Notes: generated from the letters alone by a model not told the origin. 64,000 bases of DNA from Bacteroides propionicigenes (GCF_018390535.1 NZ_JAHBBW010000005.1:268100-332099), one strand, 5' to 3'; counted from the stretch's first letter, positions 1-9,273 are shown. Numbers and translations: made by a program.

Positions 1-1272
1 AAACCTCATTTTGATAAAATAACCACTCTTTCTTCACCGGTTACCCTTCCCGCTACTTTGCACGAAGATACATGGCGGGTAGTACTCCTCGACATGAACT
101 TCACGTCCGGTATCAATACCGGAAACGAAGGCCTTTACTGGCTGCACGAAATAAAGAAGCAATATCCGGCACTCCCCGTAGTGCTGTTCACCGCTTATGC
201 CGACATAGACCTTGCCGTACGCGGGATAAAGGAGGGTGCAACGGACTTTATCGTCAAGCCCTGGGATAACGGAAAATTAGTAGAGACTCTGCTGAATGCT
301 GCACAAAACACCCCTGCATCCGGGAAGAAGAAAACAACGGCTGAATCTGCAAACGCGGTTCCTTCCATGTACTGGGGAGAAAGTCCCGTCATGCAACAGC
401 TTCGCATACTGGTAGAAAAGGTGGCAGTCACCGATGCCAATATCCTTATCACCGGTGAAAACGGTACGGGTAAAGAGATGCTTGCCCGCGAAATACACGC
501 CCTTTCCACCCGCCGCCGCAAGGAAATGATAAGCGTGGACATGGGCGCCATTACCGAAAGCCTTTTTGAAAGCGAGCTTTTCGGACACATGAAAGGCTCT
601 TTCACCGATGCCCATGCCGACCGTCCCGGAAAGTTCGAAGTTGCCGACCACAGCACGCTCTTTCTTGATGAAATCGGTAATCTCCCCTATCATCTGCAAG
701 CCAAACTACTGACAGCCATTCAGCGCCGCAGCATCGTACGGGTGGGCAGCAATACGCCTGTTCCCGTAGACATCCGCCTTATCTGCGCCACCAACCGCAA
801 CCTGTCCGAAATGGCGGACAAAGGAGAATTCCGTGAAGACCTGCTCTACCGTATCAACACCATCCATCTTGAAATCCCTGCATTGCGGGAGCGACCGGAA
901 GATATAATTCCGCTGGCAGAGCGTTTCATAACACGCTTCTGCAAGCAATACGGAAAAACGCCTTTACGTCTGGACAATGCGGCGCGCGAGAAGCTGATGC
1001 TGCATCCCTGGTTCGGTAACATCCGCGAACTGGAGCATGCCATCGAAAAAGCCGTTATCATCTGTGACGGCGCATTCCTATCCGCCGGATTATTCCAGCT
1101 GCAACGCAGAAACGAAACACCGGAAATGCCCGTATCCACTCTTGAAGACATGGAAAAGCAAATGATACGCCGGACACTGGACAAGTGCGGCGGTAATCTT
1201 TCGGCTGTAGCCTCGCAACTGGGCATTACCCGGCAGACGCTTTACAATAAAATGAAAAAGTATGGACTTTAA
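1..1272 (+). CDS. Sigma-54-dependent response regulator (NtrC/AtoC type), 5' end outside window
   Basis: DNA-binding response regulator that, when phosphorylated, should activate RNA polymerase carrying sigma-54. The frame is open from base 1, so the N-terminus lies outside the window; an in-frame TTG at 58 is not a credible start because it would remove part of the receiver domain. Visible parts in order: receiver domain with the phospho-acceptor Asp in VVLLDMNF and the Lys in VKPW; AAA+ domain with Walker A GENGTGKE, the sigma-54 contact loop written GSFTDA instead of GAFTGA, and Walker B LFLDEIGN; a C-terminal Fis-type helix-turn-helix ending LGITRQTLYNKMKKYGL. Its stop overlaps the start of the next gene, a histidine kinase, by 11 bp, so the two form a translationally coupled pair. 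Family assignment is secure; the target genes are not visible. Confidence 0.95.
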   Translation, partial: KPHFDKITTLSSPVTLPATLHEDTWRVVLLDMNFTSGINTGNEGLYWLHEIKKQYPALPVVLFTAYADIDLAVRGIKEGATDFIVKPWDNGKLVETLLNAAQNTPASGKKKTTAESANAVPSMYWGESPVMQQLRILVEKVAVTDANILITGENGTGKEMLAREIHALSTRRRKEMISVDMGAITESLFESELFGHMKGSFTDAHADRPGKFEVADHSTLFLDEIGNLPYHLQAKLLTAIQRRSIVRVGSNTPVPVDIRLICATNRNLSEMADKGEFREDLLYRINTIHLEIPALRERPEDIIPLAERFITRFCKQYGKTPLRLDNAAREKLMLHPWFGNIRELEHAIEKAVIICDGAFLSAGLFQLQRRNETPEMPVSTLEDMEKQMIRRTLDKCGGNLSAVASQLGITRQTLYNKMKKYGL

Positions 1273-2632
1273 GAAATATAAGAGTATAAGCCAATATTAT
1301 ATTTTCCGGACCGTCGTCAGTCTGCTCATAGCTGTGGCCGCCGGAATAATGTGGACGTTATTCTTCCTGAAGTCTCCGGAATCACACAGTCTTGGCGACC
1401 CTTTGTTTTGGGCTGTATTCTTCACCGTATTTCTTCCTCTGGCGGTACGCTGGCAGCAACAGTTGTATCACCGCCATACCCGTAAAGTCCTTTTCATGCT
1501 CGATGCCATTGAAAACAACGATACGGCCATTCACTTTTCCGAAACGGACGGTACCGAAGACAACCGTCTCATAAGCCGTTCCTTGAACCGTGTAGCCCGC
1601 GTATTATATAATGTAAAGAGCGAAACCGCCCAACAGGAGAAGTACTACGAGCTTATCCTCGACTGTGTAAACACCGGCATTATCGTGCTGAACGACAACG
1701 GAGCAATCTATCAAAAGAACAACGAAGCCCTGCACCTGCTCGGGCTGGAAGTATTTACCCACATCCGCCAGCTGTCACGTGTGGACAATCATCTGATGGA
1801 TATGCTCACCACTTGCCGTTCCGGCGACAAGTTCCAAGTGGCATTCAGCAATGAACGCGGCACAGTGAACCTTGCTATCCGCGTCAGCGACATCACTGTC
1901 CGTCGGGAACACCTGCGCATTCTTGCACTGAACGACATCAACAACGAGCTGGACGAAAAAGAAATAGATTCATGGATACGCCTTACACGGGTACTGACCC
2001 ATGAGATTATGAACGCCGTAACCCCCATCACCTCCTTAAGCGACACGCTATCAGAACTGACCGAAGCAAAAATATCAAAAGAAGAGATACGCAATGGTCT
2101 GCAAACCATCAGCGCCACAGGCAAAGGGCTGCTCGCTTTCGTAGAATCCTATCGCAGATTTACACGCATCCCTACTCCCGAGCCCTCTTTATTCTATCTC
2201 AAAAGTTTCATCAGCCGCATGGTGGAACTGGCGCGACATCAGTATCCCGGCACTCCGGTCAGTTTCAATGTTTCCATCGTTCCCGATGATTTGATACTCC
2301 ATGCAGACGAGAACCTCATTTCACAGGTCATCATCAACTTACTGAAGAACGCCATACAGGCTTTTGAAATGTCTCCCTCTCCCACAGAAGAAAAACACAT
2401 CAACATACGCGCCTATTGCAACGAAGCCGAAGCCGTACTGATTGAAATATCCAATAACGGCCCTGCCATTCCCCCGGACATTGCCGAACATATCTTCATC
2501 CCCTTCTTCACAACCAAAGAAAACGGAAGCGGCATCGGGCTGAGCATCTCCCGGCAAATCATGCGCTTATCCGGCGGAAGCATCTCTCTGATACCCGGAA
2601 AAGAGACTACTTTTGTGTTGAAGTTTAATTGA
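1262..2632 (+). CDS. Sensor histidine kinase, partner of the preceding regulator
   Basis: Membrane sensor kinase of 456 residues. Two hydrophobic segments near the N-terminus (about residues 15-36 and 46-62) anchor it in the inner membrane with almost no periplasmic loop, so it probably senses within the membrane or cytoplasm. A PAS-like region follows (about 125-220), then the H-box with the phospho-accepting His in RVLTHEIMN (about residue 247). The ATPase domain has N-box NLLKNAIQAF, G1 box EISNNGPAIP and G2 box GSGIGLSISRQIM. The start lies inside the last codons of the regulator gene. Regulator-first order and overlap mark it as the cognate kinase. The stimulus cannot be inferred. Confidence 0.94.
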   Translation: MDFKKYKSISQYYIFRTVVSLLIAVAAGIMWTLFFLKSPESHSLGDPLFWAVFFTVFLPLAVRWQQQLYHRHTRKVLFMLDAIENNDTAIHFSETDGTEDNRLISRSLNRVARVLYNVKSETAQQEKYYELILDCVNTGIIVLNDNGAIYQKNNEALHLLGLEVFTHIRQLSRVDNHLMDMLTTCRSGDKFQVAFSNERGTVNLAIRVSDITVRREHLRILALNDINNELDEKEIDSWIRLTRVLTHEIMNAVTPITSLSDTLSELTEAKISKEEIRNGLQTISATGKGLLAFVESYRRFTRIPTPEPSLFYLKSFISRMVELARHQYPGTPVSFNVSIVPDDLILHADENLISQVIINLLKNAIQAFEMSPSPTEEKHINIRAYCNEAEAVLIEISNNGPAIPPDIAEHIFIPFFTTKENGSGIGLSISRQIMRLSGGSISLIPGKETTFVLKFN

Positions 2633-2643
2633 ACTAATTAAGT

Positions 2644-2675
2644 CTTGTATTTGTTAGCAATAATAAATATCTTTG
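2644..2675 (+). promoter_or_regulatory. Promoter of the K+/H+ antiporter gene
   Basis: CTTG at 2644-2647 and TATCTTTG at 2668-2675 are separated by 20 bp, matching the Bacteroides -33/-7 consensus (TTTG, TAnnTTTG). The -7 box covers an in-frame TTG at 2673, which argues for the downstream ATG at 2727 as the real start. Confidence 0.7.
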
Positions 2676-2726
2676 TACACTAAGGTACATAAAACATTCT
2701 ATAAACAACTTTATAACACAATACTT

Positions 2727-4181
2727 ATGTTATTTACAGCCGAAAATATTCTACTCGTAGGTTCTATTTTACTTTTCGTCAGTATCATCGTAGGTAAGAC
2801 AGGCTATCGCTTCGGAGTTCCCGCTTTGTTGCTTTTTCTTGTAGTGGGTATGCTCTTCGGTAGCGACGGGCTCGGATTGCAATTCCATAATGCCAAAGAG
2901 GCGCAGTTCATCGGTATGGTGGCCTTAAGCATCATCCTGTTTTCGGGTGGTATGGACACCAAGTTCACAGAAATCAAGCCCATTCTCTCCCCCGGTATCG
3001 TATTGTCCACTTTCGGCGTACTGCTGACAGCGTTGTTTACCGGATTATTCATATGGTGGCTTTCGGGCATGAGCTGGACCAATATTCATCTGCCGCTCAT
3101 CACATCCCTGCTGCTCGCTTCTACCATGTCGTCCACGGACTCGGCATCCGTGTTCGCCATCCTACGCTCGCAGAAGATGAATTTGAAGCACAACCTGCGG
3201 CCTATGTTGGAGTTGGAAAGCGGCAGTAACGACCCGATGGCCTATATGCTGACTATCGTGCTGATTCAGTTTATCCAGTCTTCGGGAATGGGCGTTTCAC
3301 AAATAGCCCTCTCATTTGTGATACAGTTCATTGTGGGTGCTGCCGCAGGTTATCTATTGGGCAAACTGGCTATCCTCATGCTGAACAAGCTGAACATTGA
3401 CAACCAGTCACTCTATCCCATCCTGCTGCTGTCGTTCGTGTTCTTCACATTCTCCATCACCGATCTGATGAAAGGTAACGGCTATCTGGCGGTCTACATT
3501 GCCGGTATGATGGTAGGCAACAACAAAATTATGTACCGCAAGGAGATTTACACCTTTATGGACGGACTGACATGGCTTTTCCAGATAATCATGTTCCTTT
3601 GTCTCGGCCTGCTGGTCAACCCGCACGAAATGCTTGAAGTGGCGTGCGTGGCATTGCTCATCGGCATCTTTATGATTGTAATAGGACGTCCGCTCAGCGT
3701 ATTTCTCTGTCTGCTCCCATTTGGAAAACGCATCAATCTGAAGTCCAAGTTCTTTGTTTCGTGGGTGGGATTGCGCGGCGCAGTCCCCATTATCTTCGCC
3801 ACTTATCCGGTGGTGGCGGATGTGCCCGGTGCGGATGCAATCTTTAATATCGTGTTCTTCATCACCATTCTGTCCCTCATCATTCAAGGCACTACCGTTT
3901 CAAAAGTAGCAAGCATGATGGGACTTTCCACCCCGATGGAAAAGACGGGCAATGACTTCGGAGTAGAACTGCCCGAAGATATTGATTCCGACCTGCGCGA
4001 TGTAACCGTCACCCAAGAGATACTCGACACGAAAGGCGATACACTCAAAGACATGAATCTGCCTCAGGGAACCCTCGTTATGATAGTGAAGCGCGGCAAC
4101 GAATATCTGATACCTAACGGTAGTCTGAAACTCCATGTGGGAGACAAGCTGCTTCTTATTTCTGAAAAGACCAAAGAATAG
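2727..4181 (+). CDS. K+/H+ antiporter of the NhaP2/CvrA type (CPA1)
   Basis: Inner-membrane cation/proton antiporter of 484 residues, probably exporting K+ and contributing to pH and osmotic balance. About a dozen hydrophobic segments fill residues 5-385, beginning LFTAENILLVGSILLFVS. The conserved ST(D)S and SGSNDPMAY stretches (around residues 135 and 162) contain the acidic residues expected of the CPA1 transport core. A soluble TrkA-C-like domain (about 415-484) follows, as in NhaP2/CvrA, and in that family it binds a regulatory ligand. An open frame runs upstream to a TTG at 2673, but that codon lies in the promoter. The gene stands alone with its own promoter. Substrate (K+ rather than Na+) is inferred from family. 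Confidence 0.9.
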   Translation: MLFTAENILLVGSILLFVSIIVGKTGYRFGVPALLLFLVVGMLFGSDGLGLQFHNAKEAQFIGMVALSIILFSGGMDTKFTEIKPILSPGIVLSTFGVLLTALFTGLFIWWLSGMSWTNIHLPLITSLLLASTMSSTDSASVFAILRSQKMNLKHNLRPMLELESGSNDPMAYMLTIVLIQFIQSSGMGVSQIALSFVIQFIVGAAAGYLLGKLAILMLNKLNIDNQSLYPILLLSFVFFTFSITDLMKGNGYLAVYIAGMMVGNNKIMYRKEIYTFMDGLTWLFQIIMFLCLGLLVNPHEMLEVACVALLIGIFMIVIGRPLSVFLCLLPFGKRINLKSKFFVSWVGLRGAVPIIFATYPVVADVPGADAIFNIVFFITILSLIIQGTTVSKVASMMGLSTPMEKTGNDFGVELPEDIDSDLRDVTVTQEILDTKGDTLKDMNLPQGTLVMIVKRGNEYLIPNGSLKLHVGDKLLLISEKTKE

Positions 4182-4224
4182 GAAATAAGGAAGAGTGTTC
4201 TCCCATGAAAAAAAACTCAAACCA

Positions 4225-4256
4225 CTTGCTTTGCATCACTATAAGCCCTATATTTG
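4225..4256 (+). promoter_or_regulatory. Promoter of the acyl-CoA synthetase-like gene
   Basis: CTTG at 4225-4228, a 20-bp spacer, then TATATTTG at 4249-4256. This fits the Bacteroides consensus and lies 33 bp before the ATG at 4289. Confidence 0.7.
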
Positions 4257-4288
4257 CGCAGTTTTAACTAAAGTGTGCAAATATACGC

Positions 4289-5956
4289 ATGGAACAAGAA
4301 CAACGGTTCATTGACTATATCGAACAAAGCATCGTACAGAACTGGGACAGAAATGCCCTGACAGACTACAAAGGAATAACTCTACAATATAAGGATGTTG
4401 CCCGCAAGATTGCAAAATTTCATATCGTATTGGAAAGCGCCGGTATTCAGCCCGGTGATAAAATAGCCGTATGTGGTCGTAACAGCGCCCATTGGGCGGT
4501 CTGCTTTCTGGCAACTGTAACTTATGGCGCTGTAATTGTTCCTATCCTCCACGAATTCAAGGCAGATAATATACACAATATCGTCAACCATTCCGAAGCT
4601 AAACTCCTTTTTGTCGGTGACCAGGCTTGGGAAAACTTGAACGAAGAGGCCATGCCGCTGCTTATGGGAGTTGTCCTGCTGACGGACTTCACTCCGGTTG
4701 TCTGCCGGGACGAACGTCTCATGGAAGCTTTTGAACACCGCAACGCCATCTACGGCTCACGCTACCCCAAGAATTTCCGTCCCGAACATATTTGCTACCG
4801 TAAGGAACAATCGCCCAAGGAATTGGCGGTCATCAATTATACGTCCGGTACTACAGGCTACTCCAAAGGCGTAATGCTGCCCTACCGCAGTTTGTGGTCC
4901 AACATAGCCTACTGCCACGAGATGCTACCCGTACGTCCCAGTGACCATATTGTATCCATGCTTCCTTTGGGACACGTTTTCGGTATGGTATACGATTTTC
5001 TTTACGGCTTCTCGGCAGGCGCACACCTTTACTTCCTTACCCGTATGCCGTCGCCAAAGATTATCGCACAGTCATTCTCCGAAATCAAGCCGCGCGTCAT
5101 ATCTTGCGTACCTCTCATCGTAGAGAAGATTATCAAGAAAAATATCCTACCCCTTATAGACAACAAAATAGGTAAACTATTGCTGCGGATGCCCATCGTC
5201 AACGACAAGATAAAGGCTGATATGCGCAAGAAAGCAATGGATGTTTTCGGCGGAAACTTCGATGAAATCATTATCGGCGGCGCGCCTTTCAACGCTGATG
5301 TGGAACGTTTCCTCAAACAGATAGGATTTCCCTACACCATTGCTTACGGCATGACGGAATGTGGCCCTATCATCTGCTCCAGCCGTTGGGAAACCCTGAA
5401 GCTTGCTTCTTGTGGAAAAGCTACCACACGTATGGAAGTAAAAATAGACTCTCCCGATCCTCAGAATGTAGCGGGTGAAATCATCTGCCGGGGAACTAAC
5501 CTCATGTTGGGTTATTACAAGAATGCAGATGCCACTTCTCAAATAATAGACGTCAATGGCTGGCTGCACACAGGTGACCTTGCCACAATGGATGCCGATG
5601 GCTACGTCACCGTACGCGGGCGCAGCAAGAATATGCTTCTCACTTCCAGCGGACAGAACATCTATCCCGAAGAAATAGAAAGCAAGCTGAACAATATGCC
5701 ATACGTATCAGAATCATTGATTGTATTGCAACACGATAAACTCGTAGCTCTGATATATCCGGACTTTGACGATGCTTTTGCTCATGGCCTGCAACAAGCC
5801 GATATAGAGAAAGCGATGGAAGCCAACCGGAATGAGCTGAACCTGCTGCTGCCAACATACTGCCAGATTACTAAAGTGAAAATACACTTTGAGGAATTTG
5901 AAAAGACCGCCAAAAAGAGTATCAAACGCTTCATGTATCAAGAAGCAAAAGGCTGA
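4289..5956 (+). CDS. AMP-binding ligase, long-chain acyl-CoA synthetase-like
   Basis: Adenylate-forming enzyme of 555 residues that should activate a carboxylic acid, most likely a fatty acid, with ATP and transfer it to CoA. The P-loop motif YTSGTTGYSKG lies at about residue 183. The adenylation core motif appears as YGMTECGP (about 351), and the hinge motif as TGDLATMDADGYVTVRGRSK (about 429-448). The penultimate Lys region near the C-terminus reads KTAKKSIKRF. No carrier-protein or transmembrane domain is attached. The gene is transcribed alone from its own promoter. Fatty acyl substrate is a family-level inference; a role in recycling membrane fatty acids is plausible. Confidence 0.87.
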   Translation: MEQEQRFIDYIEQSIVQNWDRNALTDYKGITLQYKDVARKIAKFHIVLESAGIQPGDKIAVCGRNSAHWAVCFLATVTYGAVIVPILHEFKADNIHNIVNHSEAKLLFVGDQAWENLNEEAMPLLMGVVLLTDFTPVVCRDERLMEAFEHRNAIYGSRYPKNFRPEHICYRKEQSPKELAVINYTSGTTGYSKGVMLPYRSLWSNIAYCHEMLPVRPSDHIVSMLPLGHVFGMVYDFLYGFSAGAHLYFLTRMPSPKIIAQSFSEIKPRVISCVPLIVEKIIKKNILPLIDNKIGKLLLRMPIVNDKIKADMRKKAMDVFGGNFDEIIIGGAPFNADVERFLKQIGFPYTIAYGMTECGPIICSSRWETLKLASCGKATTRMEVKIDSPDPQNVAGEIICRGTNLMLGYYKNADATSQIIDVNGWLHTGDLATMDADGYVTVRGRSKNMLLTSSGQNIYPEEIESKLNNMPYVSESLIVLQHDKLVALIYPDFDDAFAHGLQQADIEKAMEANRNELNLLLPTYCQITKVKIHFEEFEKTAKKSIKRFMYQEAKG

Positions 5957-6031
5957 GATTCTTAAAAAACATATAGCAAGAAGTATGATTTTATAATAAG
6001 TGTTATAAAACATATTTTTTTTCTTGGATAA

Positions 6032-6062
6032 TTTGCAGATTTCTCAAGTGTCCGTATCTTTG
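6032..6062 (+). promoter_or_regulatory. Promoter with no adjacent coding gene
   Basis: TTTG at 6032-6035, a 19-bp spacer and TATCTTTG at 6055-6062 match the Bacteroides consensus closely. The predicted start near 6069 is followed after about 60 nt by an intrinsic terminator, not by an ORF. Confidence 0.6.
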
Positions 6063-6068
6063 TAGTGT

Positions 6069-6130
6069 GTTTTTCATAGTATTAGATTTAAGGTTAACAA
6101 AGGTTGGAGTACAGCGGTACTCCTTTTTTT
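6069..6130 (+). ncRNA. Candidate small RNA of about 60 nt
   Basis: The stretch is bounded by a consensus promoter (6032-6062) and a strong intrinsic terminator (6106-6130). It has no ORF, and the next gene has its own promoter-like motif further downstream. A transcript of about 62 nt is expected. It could be an independent small RNA or a terminated leader of the next gene; I recognise no known RNA family. Confidence 0.4.
6106..6130 (+). terminator. Intrinsic terminator
   Basis: GGAGTAC (6106-6112) pairs perfectly with GTACTCC (6117-6123) around an AGCG loop, followed by seven T. Confidence 0.8.
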
Positions 6131-6141
6131 ATGTCTTTACA

Positions 6142-6172
6142 TTTCAGTGCCCCGGAATATTAATTATCTTTA
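6142..6172 (+). promoter_or_regulatory. Promoter-like motif before the triple-domain gene
   Basis: TTTC at 6142-6145, a 19-bp spacer and TATCTTTA at 6165-6172, one base off the -7 consensus. It would give a very short leader before ATG 6191. Confidence 0.45.
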
Positions 6173-6190
6173 CGAAAAAAATTGAAAGGC

Positions 6191-7942
6191 ATGGATATAC
6201 ATACGTTTATCAACAATTATCGGGAAGCATTCGGGCAGCAAACTGAACTTCCTATCGCTTTTTGGTACTCCGACCAATTAGAAACTTCGACAGAGAAAGT
6301 AAACGGTTGCTTCTTCAAAAGCATGGCGCAAGTCAGAAGCGGAAAAACAATCAGCCTCAACGCAGAGACAATAAGTTGCGGTGGCGGCAAGTTTTACACA
6401 GGCTTCACAGATATGCCGGAGCATGTGCCCGGTTTCGTTTCTTTAAAAGAGAAATACAAGAAAACACCTGAAATGGTTATCGACTTTATACAAAAGTTAC
6501 AAGTACCCAAAACAGAAAAAGCCTATCTCCACTTTACACGAATCGATAATCTAACTTCTTTCGACAAAGTGGAAGGTATACTGTTCCTCGCAACTCCCGA
6601 TATTTTGGCCGGACTGACTACGTGGGCTTTTTCCGACAACAATACATCAGACTGTGTATCTGCTCCGTTCGGTTCGGGCTGCTGCTCTGTCGTAACCCAA
6701 GCCGTTCTTGAAAATCGGAAGCAAGGAAAAAGAACTTTTCTGGGATTCTTCGACCCGTCTGTACGTCCTCACTTTGAGGCAGACTTACTAAGTTTTACAA
6801 TTCCAATGTCCCGATTCAAGGAAATGTATCATACAATGCGCGAAAGCTGTCTGTTTGGTACACATGCTTGGAGCAAACTAAAGGAAAGAATAGAAAGTAC
6901 CCGGAAAGAAACAATTTCTTTCAATCATTTAAATGTGTCTTTTGAGATTCTTCCGAACATTATGTTGCGTGAAGTAACGATAGAAGACGCGGCTGCCATA
7001 TATCATGCCATTGATACCCACCGCGATTATATGCGTACTTGGCTGCCGTTTGTCGATAATCTGAAGTCCGTAGCCGACGAAGAAAACTTTTTGAAAGGAG
7101 TCCTCTCTGCCCCTGCCGAAAACTACGAGCCGATATTCGGCATCCGAAACAAACAGAATGAGATTTGCGGACTGGTAGGTTTCCATTTCTCCGACTTTGC
7201 CAATCACCGTACAGAAATCGGTTATTGGTTACTGCCCGAATACCAGCATCAAGGCATTATGACTGCTTGCGTTCGCCGCCTGTGCCAATGGGCAGTTGAA
7301 ACCAAAAATATAAAACGCATACAGATACGCTGTGCCACAGGCAATACTGCAAGTAACGGCATTCCTATCCGACTTGGTTTCCGTCTGGAAGGAACAGAAC
7401 GTGCCGGAGAATTATTGGCCTCGGGAAAATATGCAGATATACACGTATACAGTATTTTGAAAGAAGAGCTTATTATGGAACAACAAATTCAACTCAACGA
7501 ACACAACAAGCAGGAATATCCACCTATGCATACCACCGAACACATCATTAATCAGACAATGATTAGATTATTTGGCTGCGGACGTTCTGTCTCCGCCCAT
7601 ATAGAACGTAAAAAGAGTAAATTGGATTATCTGTTGCCAACCTGCCCCACAGAAGAGCAGATAAAGATTCTGGAAAAAGCGGTCAATGAAGTTATAGCGC
7701 GACATCTGCCTGTAACAACCGAGTTCATCACTCAGGAAGAAGCCAAGGGCAGGTTTGATTTGGAACGCTTGCCGGAAGATGCTTCGGAAACCGTACGTGT
7801 GGTAAAAGTCGGTGATTACGATGAATGCCTTTGCATCGGTACGCACGTTGCCAATACTTCCGAAATAGGAACCTTCAAAATTATCAGCCACGATTGGGAC
7901 GAAGAAAGCAAACGTTGGCGGATGCGTTTTAAATTAGTATGA
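6191..7942 (+). CDS. DUF169-GNAT-AlaX-like triple-domain protein
   Basis: A single open frame of 583 residues joining three families normally found apart. Residues 1 to ~225 resemble DUF169, with a Cys-rich stretch around FGSGCCSV; its function is unknown. Residues ~240-425 are a GNAT acetyltransferase of the RimJ/RimL type (IGYWLLPEYQHQGIMT contains the acetyl-CoA loop). Residues ~430-583 resemble the AlaX/ThrRS second additional domain, an editing hydrolase of mischarged tRNA, with zinc-ligand motifs HTTEH and CIGTH. An in-frame ATG at 7475, preceded by AAGAAGAG, could start the third domain separately. The TTG at 6182 is a less likely start than ATG 6191. A hairpin follows the stop. A role in tRNA quality control plus acetylation is inference only. 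Confidence 0.8.
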   Translation: MDIHTFINNYREAFGQQTELPIAFWYSDQLETSTEKVNGCFFKSMAQVRSGKTISLNAETISCGGGKFYTGFTDMPEHVPGFVSLKEKYKKTPEMVIDFIQKLQVPKTEKAYLHFTRIDNLTSFDKVEGILFLATPDILAGLTTWAFSDNNTSDCVSAPFGSGCCSVVTQAVLENRKQGKRTFLGFFDPSVRPHFEADLLSFTIPMSRFKEMYHTMRESCLFGTHAWSKLKERIESTRKETISFNHLNVSFEILPNIMLREVTIEDAAAIYHAIDTHRDYMRTWLPFVDNLKSVADEENFLKGVLSAPAENYEPIFGIRNKQNEICGLVGFHFSDFANHRTEIGYWLLPEYQHQGIMTACVRRLCQWAVETKNIKRIQIRCATGNTASNGIPIRLGFRLEGTERAGELLASGKYADIHVYSILKEELIMEQQIQLNEHNKQEYPPMHTTEHIINQTMIRLFGCGRSVSAHIERKKSKLDYLLPTCPTEEQIKILEKAVNEVIARHLPVTTEFITQEEAKGRFDLERLPEDASETVRVVKVGDYDECLCIGTHVANTSEIGTFKIISHDWDEESKRWRMRFKLV

Positions 7943-8039
7943 AATTCCATCGAATATCAATCTGACGAAGTTTACTGAACAAGAAAAAGAAAAAGCCAAA
8001 AATTCATTGACGTAAAATAAAGTAACCGGTAATTAGGCG

Positions 8040-8076
8040 AATGCCTCGATACAATGATTTGTTACCGGGGCATTTT
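8040..8076 (+). terminator. Intrinsic terminator after the triple-domain gene
   Basis: AATGCCTCGATA (8040-8051) pairs imperfectly with TACCGGGGCATT (8063-8074), followed by TT and more A/T. It lies between convergent genes, and the T-rich side favours rightward transcripts. Confidence 0.5.
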
Positions 8077-8095
8077 ATTGTATTATAATTGATAA

Positions 8096-9244
8096 TCAAT
8101 CTTTATCTTCTTTCTTTTTTCCTCTCAGAAAACGGTCTGTCAACCATTTGCGTACAGGCTCGTCATAGAGTTTCAAGCAAGCATAAGCCAGCACAAAAGC
8201 CCCTACAAAAGTCAATATCATATAAGGAATACCTTCTGCCAGAGTAGCATTATTATTACATACCCAAGCTGTATAAGTATATATTAACGGATAATGTGTT
8301 ATGTATACCGGATACGAAATATCTCCTAAGAATTTACATATGGCTGTAGAATGTTTACCGGTTACCTTACCGCCCGCTCCCATAGAAACTATTACAGGAA
8401 AGATAAAAAGAATACAACAGGCTTCATAGAGCCCATTCATCCAAAAGTGATTTTCACCACCCAATCGAGGGAAAGCCAAAACTATCACAATCATCAAGCT
8501 GCACCACCAAAAAGCACGCTTTTTTATACGAATCAGCCATCCTAAGCGGGACAGTAATAAACCGCCGAAGAAAGGATACATCAACCGGACAAGACCAAGA
8601 TATTGTTGTTCCCAGTTCAATGCCCAACCACCGACAATATCTCCCGTAGGTGCAGTAAGACAATGATGTACCGTAAAGCATCCGGCTATCAACACAAAAA
8701 TGGACAAAGCTGTTTTATTAAATTTACGAATGAATAGCGCATAAAGAATATTACCTATGTATTCAAAGTAAAGTGACCAAGCCGGTCCATTCAACGGATG
8801 CATCTCTGTCCAGCCGCGAATATCCCATTTCAAAGGAAGCGGGAGCAGAGTGCATCCCAATAACATTACCAGCAGCATAGTTCCTACAGATGTATTCTGA
8901 ATGGCTGGAAAACAAGGAGACTCCTGAAAATAAAAAAACACTGCACCTATAATACTTCCCACAATAACCATAGGATGTAAACGTATAATACGCCGTTTGA
9001 AGAAAGTACCGACACTCATCCGGTTCCAGCGGTCATCATAAGCATAACCAATAACAAATCCGGAGAGCATAAAGAAAAAATCTACTGCCAAATAACCATG
9101 ATTGATAATCTGTTCCAGATGGCTACCACCGGCATGTGCTTCAAACAAATGGAAAGCGACAACCAATACAGCAGCTACGCCACGAAGACCATCAAGGATT
9201 TCATAATGCGGCTTCGGGGCAAGATAAGAGTTTTGCGTGTTCAT
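8096..9244 (-). CDS. Acyltransferase family 3 (OafA-like) membrane protein
   Basis: Integral membrane acyltransferase of 382 residues, the kind that adds O-acetyl or similar groups to cell-surface sugars. The N-terminal signature ILDGLRGVAAVLVVAFHLF includes the R and H typical of acyltransferase-3 proteins, and about ten hydrophobic segments follow. A motif HPMVIVG around residue 90 and HYPLIY around residue 320 fit the family. There is no C-terminal SGNH domain. It has its own reverse promoter (9274-9281) and is separated from the cupin gene by a likely terminator. No glycan locus surrounds it, so the acceptor is unknown. Confidence 0.88.
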   Translation of the reverse strand: MNTQNSYLAPKPHYEILDGLRGVAAVLVVAFHLFEAHAGGSHLEQIINHGYLAVDFFFMLSGFVIGYAYDDRWNRMSVGTFFKRRIIRLHPMVIVGSIIGAVFFYFQESPCFPAIQNTSVGTMLLVMLLGCTLLPLPLKWDIRGWTEMHPLNGPAWSLYFEYIGNILYALFIRKFNKTALSIFVLIAGCFTVHHCLTAPTGDIVGGWALNWEQQYLGLVRLMYPFFGGLLLSRLGWLIRIKKRAFWWCSLMIVIVLAFPRLGGENHFWMNGLYEACCILFIFPVIVSMGAGGKVTGKHSTAICKFLGDISYPVYITHYPLIYTYTAWVCNNNATLAEGIPYMILTFVGAFVLAYACLKLYDEPVRKWLTDRFLRGKKKEDKD

Positions 9245-9273
9245 TAGGTATAAGATATTTATAAATTTGCACG

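Noticed and set aside
2673..2726. N-terminal extension of the antiporter from a TTG codon
   Set aside because: The TTG is part of the promoter -7 box TATCTTTG, and the family N-terminus begins at ATG 2727.
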